From positions 1-36,401 of the IMG/VR virus record IMGVR_UViG_3300011116_000555: a stretch of DNA of 36,401 nt. One strand, written 5' to 3'. Every line of letters starts with the position of its first letter. Positions within the stretch are counted from its first letter, which is position 1. Positions 1-8,273 of the stretch are shown here, piece after piece. The DNA is from a virus. The notes below the pieces were generated by a model. It had not been told where the DNA came from. It worked only from the letters and a program-made list of their open reading frames with translations, and did not search any database. The position numbers and the translations under genes were made by a program.

Positions 1-10
1 GGTTCCGAGC
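1..10. repeat. 10-bp terminal direct repeat, candidate cohesive end (left copy)
   Basis: GGTTCCGAGC is present here and again as the last ten bases of the window. A 5-prime cohesive end filled in during library preparation leaves exactly such a short direct repeat, and the site lies 580 bp upstream of the small terminase, as expected for a lambda-type cos site with a GpA-type terminase. A simple assembler overlap of a circular molecule is the alternative. Confidence 0.6.
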
Positions 11-73
11 CGACGAGTCTTTGTGCGAGTTGCATTAAAAACCATATTGTAAAAATCTGATATAAAAAACTTT

Positions 74-553
74 ATGAATAAAGACCAAAAATTCCCCATG
101 CTAGTTCAGAAGAAAATCTCTGAACTTCTTCCAGCATCATACAATCCCAGGAAAATTTCTTCAGATGCCCTGGGCAGATTAACTAAATCTCTGCATGAGC
201 TTGGGAATCTCCAGCCCATTACCTGGAATGCAAAAACAGGCAGAATTGTTGGAGGTCATCAAAGACTGAAATGTTATATGGCCATGGGAGTAGATGTTGT
301 GGATGTCTGGGCAGTGTGGCTGGATGAACAAAAAGAAAAGACAGCAAACATTGCACTAAATAAATTGAGTGGTGAGTTTGACCTGCCACAACTCAAAGAC
401 ATAATTGAGGAACTAGACACTGGAGAGATTGACTTAGATATTACAGGGTTTGGTGCTGATGAATTGGCAGAGCTAATGGAACAAACAGCCCCAGAAGATG
501 ATGGGAAAAAAGAGGATGGGGAAAAATGCCAAGCCTGTGGCAAGCCTTTGTGA
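74..553 (+). CDS. ParB-like nuclease-domain protein
   Basis: A 159-residue protein with a ParB/Spo0J N-terminal-type fold. The segment around residues 24-70 holds NPRKISSDALGRL, then GRIVGGHQRL, the usual signature box of this family in phages. In many phages this domain is fused to a DNA methylase or sits beside the terminase; here there is no methylase, and the protein ends in an acidic stretch and a lone CQACGK half zinc knuckle, so it may be a truncated form. No ParA partner is visible. It is the first gene of the packaging block. Likely roles are DNA binding or nicking; a plasmid partition role is unsupported. An extended -10-like TGATATAAA lies at 58-66 just before the ATG. Confidence 0.75.
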   Translation: MNKDQKFPMLVQKKISELLPASYNPRKISSDALGRLTKSLHELGNLQPITWNAKTGRIVGGHQRLKCYMAMGVDVVDVWAVWLDEQKEKTANIALNKLSGEFDLPQLKDIIEELDTGEIDLDITGFGADELAELMEQTAPEDDGKKEDGEKCQACGKPL

Positions 554-589
554 TGAATGAGGATTACCCTTCAGCAGTTAAATTAGTTT

Positions 590-1198
590 ATGATAAGTCA
601 AAAAGAGCTTTGCCAGAAATGGGGCTACAGCCCAGGACAGGTTTCAAGAATGGCAAAAAGGGGAATGCCCCTGGATTCAGAAGCTTCAGCCATGAGATGG
701 AGGCTGGAGAACATGAAGATGCCAAAGAAGCACGCCATTCCAGTGGAGGAAACCAAAGACAACCAAGAAGAGCCAGAACCAGCAGGTTTCTCTGATGAGG
801 ACATATCAGCAACCACAAGCCTGGGAAGAGTTCTTAGGGCAGAGAGAATTGAGTTATCAGCGGCCAGGAAGGTCGGAAAAGCCCTTAAAACAGACAACAT
901 CTTCCACATTAAGGCCGCAATTCATGCCCACAATGAAGCCAGGAAAGGATATGAAGATGCCAAGAGATGCCATGAAGAAGAAAAAGCTAGGCTTCGACAA
1001 ACACTTTCGGCTGACGAGGTTCAAGAAACTCTTTCTAAGTTCCTCTCTCAAATCCGTTCATTACTGGATGCTATGCCATCATCAGTCGCAACCAGGGCAA
1101 ACCCAAGCGACCCAGAGTGTTCCAAAAAAGCAATCCAAGATGCAGTTGATCAATTGATGCTTACCATTCAGAAAACAGAAGATGAGGCATTCAAATGA
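590..1198 (+). CDS. Terminase small subunit (Nu1-like)
   Basis: A 202-residue protein beginning with a helix-turn-helix (ELCQKWGYSPGQVSRMAKRG, residues 6-25), followed by a charged helical region and a helical C-terminus. This is the build of Nu1-type small terminases, which bind the packaging site and bring the large subunit to DNA. Its place, upstream of an HNH nuclease and a GpA-type large terminase, supports the call. The start ATGATAAGT is the first of the frame. It overlaps a 27-codon ORF by ATGA at its end. Sequence similarity alone is weak; context carries the assignment. Confidence 0.75.
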   Translation: MISQKELCQKWGYSPGQVSRMAKRGMPLDSEASAMRWRLENMKMPKKHAIPVEETKDNQEEPEPAGFSDEDISATTSLGRVLRAERIELSAARKVGKALKTDNIFHIKAAIHAHNEARKGYEDAKRCHEEEKARLRQTLSADEVQETLSKFLSQIRSLLDAMPSSVATRANPSDPECSKKAIQDAVDQLMLTIQKTEDEAFK

Positions 1199-1278
1199 AC
1201 GAAAGTGTTTTTCTTCTACTTGCTGGGATATGGATTATCTGCATCCTCGGCTCATTGCTAGATGACATTCTAAAATGA
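1195..1278 (+). CDS. 27-residue single-pass membrane peptide
   Basis: The ATG overlaps the small-terminase stop (ATGA) and its own stop TGA overlaps the HNH start in the same way. The peptide is MNESVFLLLAGIWIICILGS followed by LLDDILK: a short polar N-terminus, one hydrophobic helix of about 17 residues and an acidic/basic tail. Perfect four-base overlaps on both sides argue that it is translated, or at least that it couples translation through the gap between the two genes. Function unknown. Confidence 0.6.
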   Translation: MNESVFLLLAGIWIICILGSLLDDILK

Positions 1279-1577
1279 AACGATCACCACTAAAAAGAAA
1301 GACACCACTCAAGAGGAGTGGAAGGCTTAATCCTGTTTCAAAGAAAAGAGCAAAGCAGAACAAGGTCTATTCAACTGCAAGGATTGAATACCTAGAGCAA
1401 AACCCACTATGCGAAAGGTGCGGGAAAAAGGCAGATCAAATCCACCACAAGAGAGGCAGGTTTGGGGAGAGGCTGAATGATAAAGACTTTTTCATGGCAG
1501 TATGCATGACTTGTCATAACTGGATTCACAGCAACTCAATTCAAGCATACTCAAAAGGCTACCTGCTATTTAGATGA
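1275..1577 (+). CDS. HNH endonuclease (packaging-associated)
   Basis: A 100-residue protein with a basic N-terminus (SPLKRKTPLKRSGRLNP) and an HNH/treble-clef fold: C46-x2-C49, H57-H58 in QIHHKRGR, C77-x2-C80 and H81/H85 in CMTCHNWIH. HNH proteins encoded next to terminases are known to work with the large subunit in cutting cos ends in several phages; that role is inferred here from position. It is directly followed by the large terminase ATG. Confidence 0.9.
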   Translation: MKRSPLKRKTPLKRSGRLNPVSKKRAKQNKVYSTARIEYLEQNPLCERCGKKADQIHHKRGRFGERLNDKDFFMAVCMTCHNWIHSNSIQAYSKGYLLFR

Positions 1578-3353
1578 ATGAAGCTTGTTCCCTTCATGAA
1601 GAGCTTCTTGATTCCAAAGAAGCAATTATCAATTTCAGAATGGTGTGAGCAGAGCCTGGTTCTTTCACCAAGAATCACAAATATCCCCGGCCCCTATAGC
1701 ACCAACCTTACACCCTATGTGAGGGAGCCCCTGGAGGCTTTTGGAAATGATTCTGTTAGGAGAATTACCCTGGTGTGGGGAGCCCAGACATCCAAGACAA
1801 CCACAATTCTTGCAGGGCTTTCCTACAGGCTTGCAGTTGAACCATGTCCAGCCCTTTGGGTAATGCCATCTGAAGCCCTGGCAAGATCATTCTCTGAAAC
1901 CAGGTGGTTGCCAATGGTGGATGATTGCCCAGTTCTGGCCAAGGAAAAGCCAGAGAACACAGACAAAATAAAGATTCTAGAACAACACTTCAGAAAGATG
2001 AGCCTTTGGTTTGTCGGCTCAAACAGCCCAGCGAATTTGTCGTCTAGGTCGGTGTCACTTTTAATGCTGGATGAGGTTGATAAATTTAGCGATGGAACAA
2101 ATTCAAAAGAGGCTGGAGCATTGCAGTTGGCAGAAGCCAGGGTTGCAACATACCCAAACCATTTGGTTGTTTCTACCAGCACACCAACCACAGCAGATTC
2201 AATTATATGGGCAGAGTGGCAGAAGGGAGACATGAGGTTCTTCTTTGTTCCATGCCCACATTGTGGACACAAACAAAAGCTTATCTGGGAGAGGGTGAAA
2301 TGGGATGAAAAGGCAAAGCTTGAAGATGGGGTCTATGACTTTGGGATAGTTAAAAATTCAGCTTACTATGAATGCGAACACTGCCAGAAGCCAATTAGGG
2401 ATGGACACAAAACAATGATGTTGAGACAGGGTGAGTGGAGACCAACCAACCCCAAGGGTGAGCCAGGCAGGAGATCGTATCATTTGAATGGCTTGTATCC
2501 ACCCTGGGTAACATTTGGAAGCCTGGCAGTTAAGTTCTTACAGGACAAACATAGCGGAATCATGGGGCTCCAGGACTTTGTGAACAGGGTTCTGGCAGAA
2601 CCATGGATGGAGCATGACCAAGAAAGAGTGGAGATTGTTCCAGGCAAATATAAACTGGGTGAAGTTAATATGGGTGAGAAGCTTATCATGGCCTGTGATA
2701 TTCAAGAGGCTGGTGGTTTCCATGCCTGGTGTGTGGTTAGAGCCTGGGATATGGATGGCAAGAGCAGATTGGTGTGGGCTGGAAGGCTTGAGACCTGGGG
2801 AGACATCAAAGCCAAGGCTGATGAATTCAATGTTGAGCCAAAGGCGGTCTTTATTGATTCTGGTGATCAGACCCGTGATGTTTATTTACATTGTTGCCAA
2901 TGGGGATTTATTGCCCTGGTTGGTTCAGACAAATCAAGCTTCTCAGAGATTGTGGGAGAGCAGAGAGTTCAAAGACCATACGCCAGGATTGCCAATGGAG
3001 ACCCATTTAGCGGAAAGAATGTTGGCTCCAGGGAGGGATGGAAGTGGAAGCTTTGCCCAGTTTGGAGGTGGTCAAACCCAGCCATTAAAGACATCCTTTC
3101 CAATCTTTTGAAAACTGATGGATTTATTGCAGAGGACACACCAGAAGTCTGGAAGGTTCACATCTCATCTGAAACTAAGGTTGAGGTTAAGAACCCAATG
3201 ACAGGAAGAACCAGGAGAGTATGGAAGCAGATAGGCAAGCATAACCACTTACTTGATTGTGAATGCATGGCCGTTGTGGGTGCGGCCTTACATAAGAGGC
3301 TGAAGATCATGCCCGCAGGCTTGACAGAGGAGATTGAACATGGCGAAGGGTGA
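1578..3353 (+). CDS. Terminase large subunit, GpA family
   Basis: A 591-residue ATPase-nuclease that pumps DNA into the prohead and cuts it. Residues 67-75 (WGAQTSKTT) form the variant Walker A, and LLMLDEVDKF (161-170) is Walker B with D165/E166. Two Cys pairs (CPHCGHKQ and CEHCQKP) form the zinc finger typical of GpA. The C-terminal nuclease half has MACDIQ and FIDSGDQTRD as likely metal-binding aspartates. Length fits the family (about 600). GpA terminases are mostly of cos-cleaving phages. The first ATG (1574) is in another frame; the ATG at 1578 begins just after the HNH stop. Confidence 0.95.
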   Translation: MKLVPFMKSFLIPKKQLSISEWCEQSLVLSPRITNIPGPYSTNLTPYVREPLEAFGNDSVRRITLVWGAQTSKTTTILAGLSYRLAVEPCPALWVMPSEALARSFSETRWLPMVDDCPVLAKEKPENTDKIKILEQHFRKMSLWFVGSNSPANLSSRSVSLLMLDEVDKFSDGTNSKEAGALQLAEARVATYPNHLVVSTSTPTTADSIIWAEWQKGDMRFFFVPCPHCGHKQKLIWERVKWDEKAKLEDGVYDFGIVKNSAYYECEHCQKPIRDGHKTMMLRQGEWRPTNPKGEPGRRSYHLNGLYPPWVTFGSLAVKFLQDKHSGIMGLQDFVNRVLAEPWMEHDQERVEIVPGKYKLGEVNMGEKLIMACDIQEAGGFHAWCVVRAWDMDGKSRLVWAGRLETWGDIKAKADEFNVEPKAVFIDSGDQTRDVYLHCCQWGFIALVGSDKSSFSEIVGEQRVQRPYARIANGDPFSGKNVGSREGWKWKLCPVWRWSNPAIKDILSNLLKTDGFIAEDTPEVWKVHISSETKVEVKNPMTGRTRRVWKQIGKHNHLLDCECMAVVGAALHKRLKIMPAGLTEEIEHGEG

Positions 3354-3576
3354 TTTTATTGGTTTGCCCATTGCCACCTTAAATTCCCTGCGTGATAAGT
3401 ATATTACTTGCTTGGAGGCAATTGCGGTGGCAGGTGCAAGTTATTCTATTGCTGGAAGATCATTCAGCAGGGCAAATTTATCTGAGGTGAGAGAGATTAT
3501 TGCAGAATTGACCATTGCAATTCAATCTGCATCTGGCACAAGAATCAGAACCACCTATGCAAAATTCGGCCCATGA
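3340..3576 (+). CDS. gpW-like head-to-tail joining protein
   Basis: A 78-residue helical protein with YSIAGRSFSRANLSEVREII near its middle, matching the helix-hairpin-helix plan of lambda gpW, which fits under the portal after packaging. It lies between terminase and portal, as W does in lambda. The frame can start at TTG 3334, but the ATG at 3340 has GAGGAG seven bases upstream and is preferred. Its start lies inside the terminase gene, 13 nt after a TTGACA. It overlaps the portal start by ATGA. Confidence 0.8.
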   Translation: MAKGDFIGLPIATLNSLRDKYITCLEAIAVAGASYSIAGRSFSRANLSEVREIIAELTIAIQSASGTRIRTTYAKFGP

Positions 3577-6500
3577 AGCTTAAACAGACATTCCTGGATA
3601 AGCTTGTTTCATTTGTAAATCCCCAGGCTGGGGTTCAGAGGCTGATGGCTAAAAAAGCCCTAACAAAATTTGAATATGATGCAGTGAAATACACCAGGGA
3701 AAGGCGGGGGCCGAGCAATCTATCTGGTGCAGAGGACTATAGATCAAATTATGATCGTGTAGAACTGATGAAGAGGGCAAGAGACCTGGCAGAAAACAAT
3801 GGCCTGGTTCGCTCCATCTTGATGAAGTTTGCAAGCCATGTTGCATCAAATATCACATACCAGGCCAGAACAGATAAGCCCAAGGTAAATACTGAAATTG
3901 AAGCCTATTGGAATCAGTGGTTTGAGAATTGTGACCTATCAACCAGACATACAGGCTCAACCCTTATGCAGGTTGCAACCATGTCCATGCTCCGCGATGG
4001 AGATTTTCTTTTTGTATTGGTCAGAGATAAAGATGGAGACTTGAGGCTCCAGGGAATTGAATCTGATAGACTCGGCGACCCTTACAAAACTTATACAAGC
4101 TTGGAGCTTATTGGTGGTATTCACATTGATAGAGGAACAGGAGCACCAACTGCCTATGATATTTATAATCGTAGCATTGGAGATTTTTATACATACCAGG
4201 CAACTATTCCAGCAAGCCAGGCATTCCACTATTTTGACCCACTTAGGATTGATCAATATAGGGGTGTGTCTGCTTTCCATACAGCCATAAATGATGCCAC
4301 TGATATTTATGATATTGTGAACTTTGAAAAACTGGCCGCAAAGGTTGCCAGTTCACAGAGTGCAGTTGTGAAAAGGTCGAACAATAATGCCTCTGACCTT
4401 AGTGCATTAACCACAGAGGAAAACTTTGATAATCAACAAATTAAGTTGGAATCAATGGAATCTGGAAAGGTTAGTTATCTTGAGCCTGGAGAGGACATTA
4501 TTTTCCCAGACGGCCCTAGCAGACCCAGTGGAGCCTTTGCAGAGTTCCATAAAATTTTGCTGAGAAACATTTGCATGGGGCTTGGAATCCCATACTCCTT
4601 TGCTGTCGACCCATCTGCAATGTCCGGCCCAACAGCCAGGCTTGAAATGCAACAGGCTGGAAGAACTTTCAACAGATACCAGAAGCTTCTTAATGATAAG
4701 GTTCTGAGCCCAATCAAGAACATTGTTATTGCTGATGCTGTAGCCAGGGGAATTATCAGTGGGAATGGAGCCAAAACAACCAAAGGCTTTTTCAACTTTG
4801 GAGCAAATGTCTCTATCGACCTTGGACGGGAATCTGCATCAGCTATTGCAGAGTTCAAGGCTGGACTGAGAACTGCTTCAGATATTTACTCTGAAAGGGG
4901 TATGGATGTTGAAGCCGCCTTTAGGGCAAGAGCTATTGAGACCAAAATGATTCAAGACCTGGCAAAGGAGTATGGAGTTCCAGCCCAGGCAGTTTCTGAA
5001 ATTCTACTTCCCACAGGCCAGCCAGCACAACAAGGCCAACCAGGGCAAACAACCCAAGATGGTCAGCAAGTGGATGGCCAAGAGGATGTTATTGGCCAGA
5101 GTCTTAATGGAGCCCAGGTTGCCTCTCTTATCAATGTTATCAATGCAGTTGCGGCTGGTGCATTGTCCAAAGAGGGTGCAGTTTCAGTTATCACAGCCGC
5201 CTTCCCAACTATTTCAAGGGAACAGGCCGTCGGAATTGTTGCTGGTGTGCAGTCTGGAAAAATCATTCCAACCACAGAAAAAGAAAAACAAGCTGTCCAG
5301 GATGGTCAAAAGGATGAAGGCCAGGGTGGGGCTCCAGTTCCAGAAACACCAAAAACCCCAGTTCCTCCAACAGGCCTGGAAGAATTAAAATGCCCACTAC
5401 CAACTCAAGACATAAAGCTTAATTTAGAGAACAGGCAAACAGCAGTTGATAAGGCCAACTACGGGCCAGCCAATCCAAATGAACCCAATGAGGACTATTG
5501 GAAGGCAAAGGCCAATGAGTTCCAGGGTGATGTTGCAACAGCAAAGAAAATGCTTTGTGGTAATTGTGCCGCATTCAATCAAACAAGCAGACTACTTGGT
5601 TGCATTAAAAATGGAATTGGTGAAGATGCCAATGAGGTGGCACTTGGTGGAGACCTGGGATATTGTGAAATTTTTGATTTCAAATGTGCGGCCAAAAGAA
5701 CCTGCGATGCCTGGATTGTTGGCGGCCCATTAACAGATAAAAAAAAAGAAACTGAGCAAGCTCTATCAAGTTTAAGCCAGCAAGAGCTTAAAATGCTCAT
5801 TGCTGGAATGATGGGTGGAATTGAGTTGGGCAAGTATGATGGCATTGATTTTACCCCACCAGAAGGGGCAAGATTGGCCGCCAAAAGGGCTTTGGCAGTA
5901 AGGGAACAGAAACCATCTAGTCAAAAGGGAATGACGCCTGTAGGCATAGCCAGAGCACGAGATTTGATCAATGGAGTTAAGTTCTCTCCAGATACCGTCC
6001 GCAGAATGAAGGCATTCTTCGATCGCCATGAGGTTGATAAGAAAGGTGAAACCTGGGACGACCAAGGCAAAGGATGGCAAGCCTGGAATGGATGGGGTGG
6101 AGATGCTGGGTATTCCTGGGCAAAGAAAGTAGTTGGCCAGATGGAATCTAGGGATAACAAACAATTGGCACGCCCAATTGCCCAAACACCAGCACCAGCC
6201 AAAGACAGAATCAAGGGCTCAGAGCAAAACAAACCCGGCTCTGCGGCAACTAAAAGCACAGGAGGCAAAATTGAGATTGGAGAAGGAACAGAAGAATCCA
6301 TTAAGAATAAACTAAAGGAATGGAAAGATAAGCACCCAAACAAGAAAGCTCCATCTCTTGGAACTCTAATGAAGGTATTCAGAAGAGGTGCTGGTGCTTA
6401 CTCAACAAGCCATAGGCCAACCATCTCTGGTGGGGCTCCAAATAGCCGCAATGCCTGGGCAATGGCCAGGGTTAATAAATTCTTAAAGATGGCAGGTGGT

Positions 6501-7973
6501 GGTGAAGTGAAGAAAAGCTATAGACAGGCAGACGGAGATTTGCTTGAGGCAATTACATCAAATACCAATCTTGCGGCTGGTGATGGGCTAAATCCTTGTG
6601 GCATGAAAGATGACGGAACTTTCGATGATGAAAATGAATGTGCTCAAGGCTATGGAAGGCCAAAACTTGTTGGTGGATATACCCCTAAAAGGCCTGGCGG
6701 AAAGATTCCGACAAAGCCAGTAAAGCCAACACCAACAGGAACAAAGCCAAAGCCACCACTTCCACCACCCCCTCCACCACCGTCCCCTACTGGTGGAACA
6801 AAGCCTACAGATGAAAAGGAATCTAAATTTCCAAATTCGAAAAAGGAATATGACAGCAGGGAAAAGGCATCTCTTGAATCAGCCATTAAAGGAAATCAAA
6901 AGGAACTTGATTCAGTAAGACAAGCAGTCATCAAAAAGTCAGAAGATACGCTAAAAGAAATAGATTCTGCAAAAAATAATATTGCTGAATCACAAAAACA
7001 ATTAGAGGAACTTAGAGCAAAAGCAAGACCCCTAAGAAATGAGGCTGAGCAATATAGAGAATCAGACCCCAAAAAGTATATTGAAATACGAAGAACACTA
7101 GACATTGAATATGCAAAAATTAATAAACTGGAGCAAAACATTGAAGAGCAAGAAAAAAAAATAAAAACAGCAAATGAAAAAGCCAGGCAAATTGGATTTG
7201 CTGAAATCAAAAAAGATATGCTGGCTGTAAATAAACAGGATGGATTCTCATCAGAGCAATTAGCAAAGGCAACCCAAGGGCTAAAAGAACAACAACAATC
7301 AGCAATTGTTAATGATCGCAAATCACTAAAAGATAGTGCTATTGAATATGTTAAGGCAAGAAGAGAAGCGGCACAAGGAGCATTAAGAGAGATATGCAAT
7401 CCAAACATTCACACTAAATCATTAACAAGGCCAGTTACATATTGGAATCAGAAAAGAGCAGATTCAACTGCAACAATAGTGCAGTTTGTAGATGGAACAA
7501 GAAATTCAACAGGTGGTGGAATAAGGGTTAGCATAGAGACAGAGACAAAAACCTATATGCATGAATATGGGCATCAAATTGAAGATGGAAATCCAGAAGC
7601 AAAAGACCTTTGCATGGAATTTCTTAATAAAAGAACTGCTGGAGAAAAGATTCAAAAGTTCCAAAAGACAATGCCAGGCTACGGCTACAAAAGATATGAA
7701 AAGGGTTCAGCAGATGGGTTTGGAAAGGCTCATGCAGAACTTTTTCCAGAATTTGATACAAATAATCGGGCATATTATACTGGCAAAAGATATGATGATC
7801 AACCTTTTGGAGCTAGTTCAAAGTATATTGGAGCAACAGAAGTTTATTCTATGGGAATGGAATTGCTTCACAGAAATCCAGCAAAGTTTGCCAAGATAGA
7901 CCCAGAGTGGTTTGATCTAGTTACTGGAATTGCAACAGGAAGATTGCTAAAGAAAACAAGAGGGGTAGAATAA
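3573..7973 (+). CDS. Portal protein fused to accessory modules and a C-terminal zincin-like domain
   Basis: A 1466-residue open frame. Residues 1 to about 480 are a lambda gpB-type portal (FDPLRIDQYRGVSAF, the ICMGLGIPYSFAVDPSAMSG region). Then follow a Gln-rich linker (about 485-510), a Cys-rich module from about 662 (CGNCAAF, DFKCAAKRTCDAW), a module with GKGWQAWNGWGGDAGYSWA near 830-850, a module with RRGAGAYSTSHRP near 935, a proline-rich hinge near 1050-1080, a charged coiled coil (about 1090-1250), and a C-terminal domain with HEYGH at 1330-1334 and a candidate third ligand E1423. Ordinary portals are about 450-550 residues. From about 6800 the DNA is markedly A-rich, suggesting that the last part was acquired. 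The extra modules are found in phage head proteins generally, but I do not know their functions. The C-terminus would sit inside the capsid. Confidence 0.9.
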   Translation: MKLKQTFLDKLVSFVNPQAGVQRLMAKKALTKFEYDAVKYTRERRGPSNLSGAEDYRSNYDRVELMKRARDLAENNGLVRSILMKFASHVASNITYQARTDKPKVNTEIEAYWNQWFENCDLSTRHTGSTLMQVATMSMLRDGDFLFVLVRDKDGDLRLQGIESDRLGDPYKTYTSLELIGGIHIDRGTGAPTAYDIYNRSIGDFYTYQATIPASQAFHYFDPLRIDQYRGVSAFHTAINDATDIYDIVNFEKLAAKVASSQSAVVKRSNNNASDLSALTTEENFDNQQIKLESMESGKVSYLEPGEDIIFPDGPSRPSGAFAEFHKILLRNICMGLGIPYSFAVDPSAMSGPTARLEMQQAGRTFNRYQKLLNDKVLSPIKNIVIADAVARGIISGNGAKTTKGFFNFGANVSIDLGRESASAIAEFKAGLRTASDIYSERGMDVEAAFRARAIETKMIQDLAKEYGVPAQAVSEILLPTGQPAQQGQPGQTTQDGQQVDGQEDVIGQSLNGAQVASLINVINAVAAGALSKEGAVSVITAAFPTISREQAVGIVAGVQSGKIIPTTEKEKQAVQDGQKDEGQGGAPVPETPKTPVPPTGLEELKCPLPTQDIKLNLENRQTAVDKANYGPANPNEPNEDYWKAKANEFQGDVATAKKMLCGNCAAFNQTSRLLGCIKNGIGEDANEVALGGDLGYCEIFDFKCAAKRTCDAWIVGGPLTDKKKETEQALSSLSQQELKMLIAGMMGGIELGKYDGIDFTPPEGARLAAKRALAVREQKPSSQKGMTPVGIARARDLINGVKFSPDTVRRMKAFFDRHEVDKKGETWDDQGKGWQAWNGWGGDAGYSWAKKVVGQMESRDNKQLARPIAQTPAPAKDRIKGSEQNKPGSAATKSTGGKIEIGEGTEESIKNKLKEWKDKHPNKKAPSLGTLMKVFRRGAGAYSTSHRPTISGGAPNSRNAWAMARVNKFLKMAGGGEVKKSYRQADGDLLEAITSNTNLAAGDGLNPCGMKDDGTFDDENECAQGYGRPKLVGGYTPKRPGGKIPTKPVKPTPTGTKPKPPLPPPPPPPSPTGGTKPTDEKESKFPNSKKEYDSREKASLESAIKGNQKELDSVRQAVIKKSEDTLKEIDSAKNNIAESQKQLEELRAKARPLRNEAEQYRESDPKKYIEIRRTLDIEYAKINKLEQNIEEQEKKIKTANEKARQIGFAEIKKDMLAVNKQDGFSSEQLAKATQGLKEQQQSAIVNDRKSLKDSAIEYVKARREAAQGALREICNPNIHTKSLTRPVTYWNQKRADSTATIVQFVDGTRNSTGGGIRVSIETETKTYMHEYGHQIEDGNPEAKDLCMEFLNKRTAGEKIQKFQKTMPGYGYKRYEKGSADGFGKAHAELFPEFDTNNRAYYTGKRYDDQPFGASSKYIGATEVYSMGMELLHRNPAKFAKIDPEWFDLVTGIATGRLLKKTRGVE

Positions 7974-7981
7974 TAACTCTT

Positions 7982-8242
7982 ATGATCAAAATTGTTGCTA
8001 TTTTTTATGATGATGAGAAAACATTGATAACCATAGATGATAAAGGTATTTCAATTGATTCTAAATATGATCAAATTATTAAGCTTATAAAATCAGTATA
8101 TAGTCGTGCTGTTGGAAATTATGGGCCGTCAGATGGCTTCTTTGGAAAATACTTGGCAATGCAGTTAGATAAGTATGGTGCAGAAATAGTAGAAGTATCA
8201 GATACAGAGGAAGATAAAGCAGAGGGGAATGCGGTTTACTAA
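7982..8242 (+). CDS. Small unknown protein downstream of the zincin domain
   Basis: An 86-residue, mildly acidic protein (FYDDEKTLITIDDKG near the N-terminus, SDTEEDKAEGN at the end) predicted as mixed alpha/beta. It starts eight bases after the portal-fusion stop and shares the same A-rich composition and codon use as the zincin part, unlike the protease gene after it. That shared composition suggests the two arrived together. An immunity or chaperone partner of the zincin domain is possible but unproven. There is no clear Shine-Dalgarno sequence. Confidence 0.7.
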   Translation: MIKIVAIFYDDEKTLITIDDKGISIDSKYDQIIKLIKSVYSRAVGNYGPSDGFFGKYLAMQLDKYGAEIVEVSDTEEDKAEGNAVY

Positions 8243-8273
8243 GTTTTAATGCTTTGACATAACCTTGGCATTT

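Noticed and set aside
274-543. Minus-strand open frames throughout the window (for example 274-543, 6650-6886, 20003-20845)
   Set aside because: All lie opposite well-supported + strand genes, with no overlaps, ribosome sites or motifs of their own; repeats such as poly-Gly opposite the proline hinge are mirror effects.
526-795. Open frame 526-795 and 795-1157 on the + strand
   Set aside because: Both overlap the small terminase in other frames and show no recognisable features.
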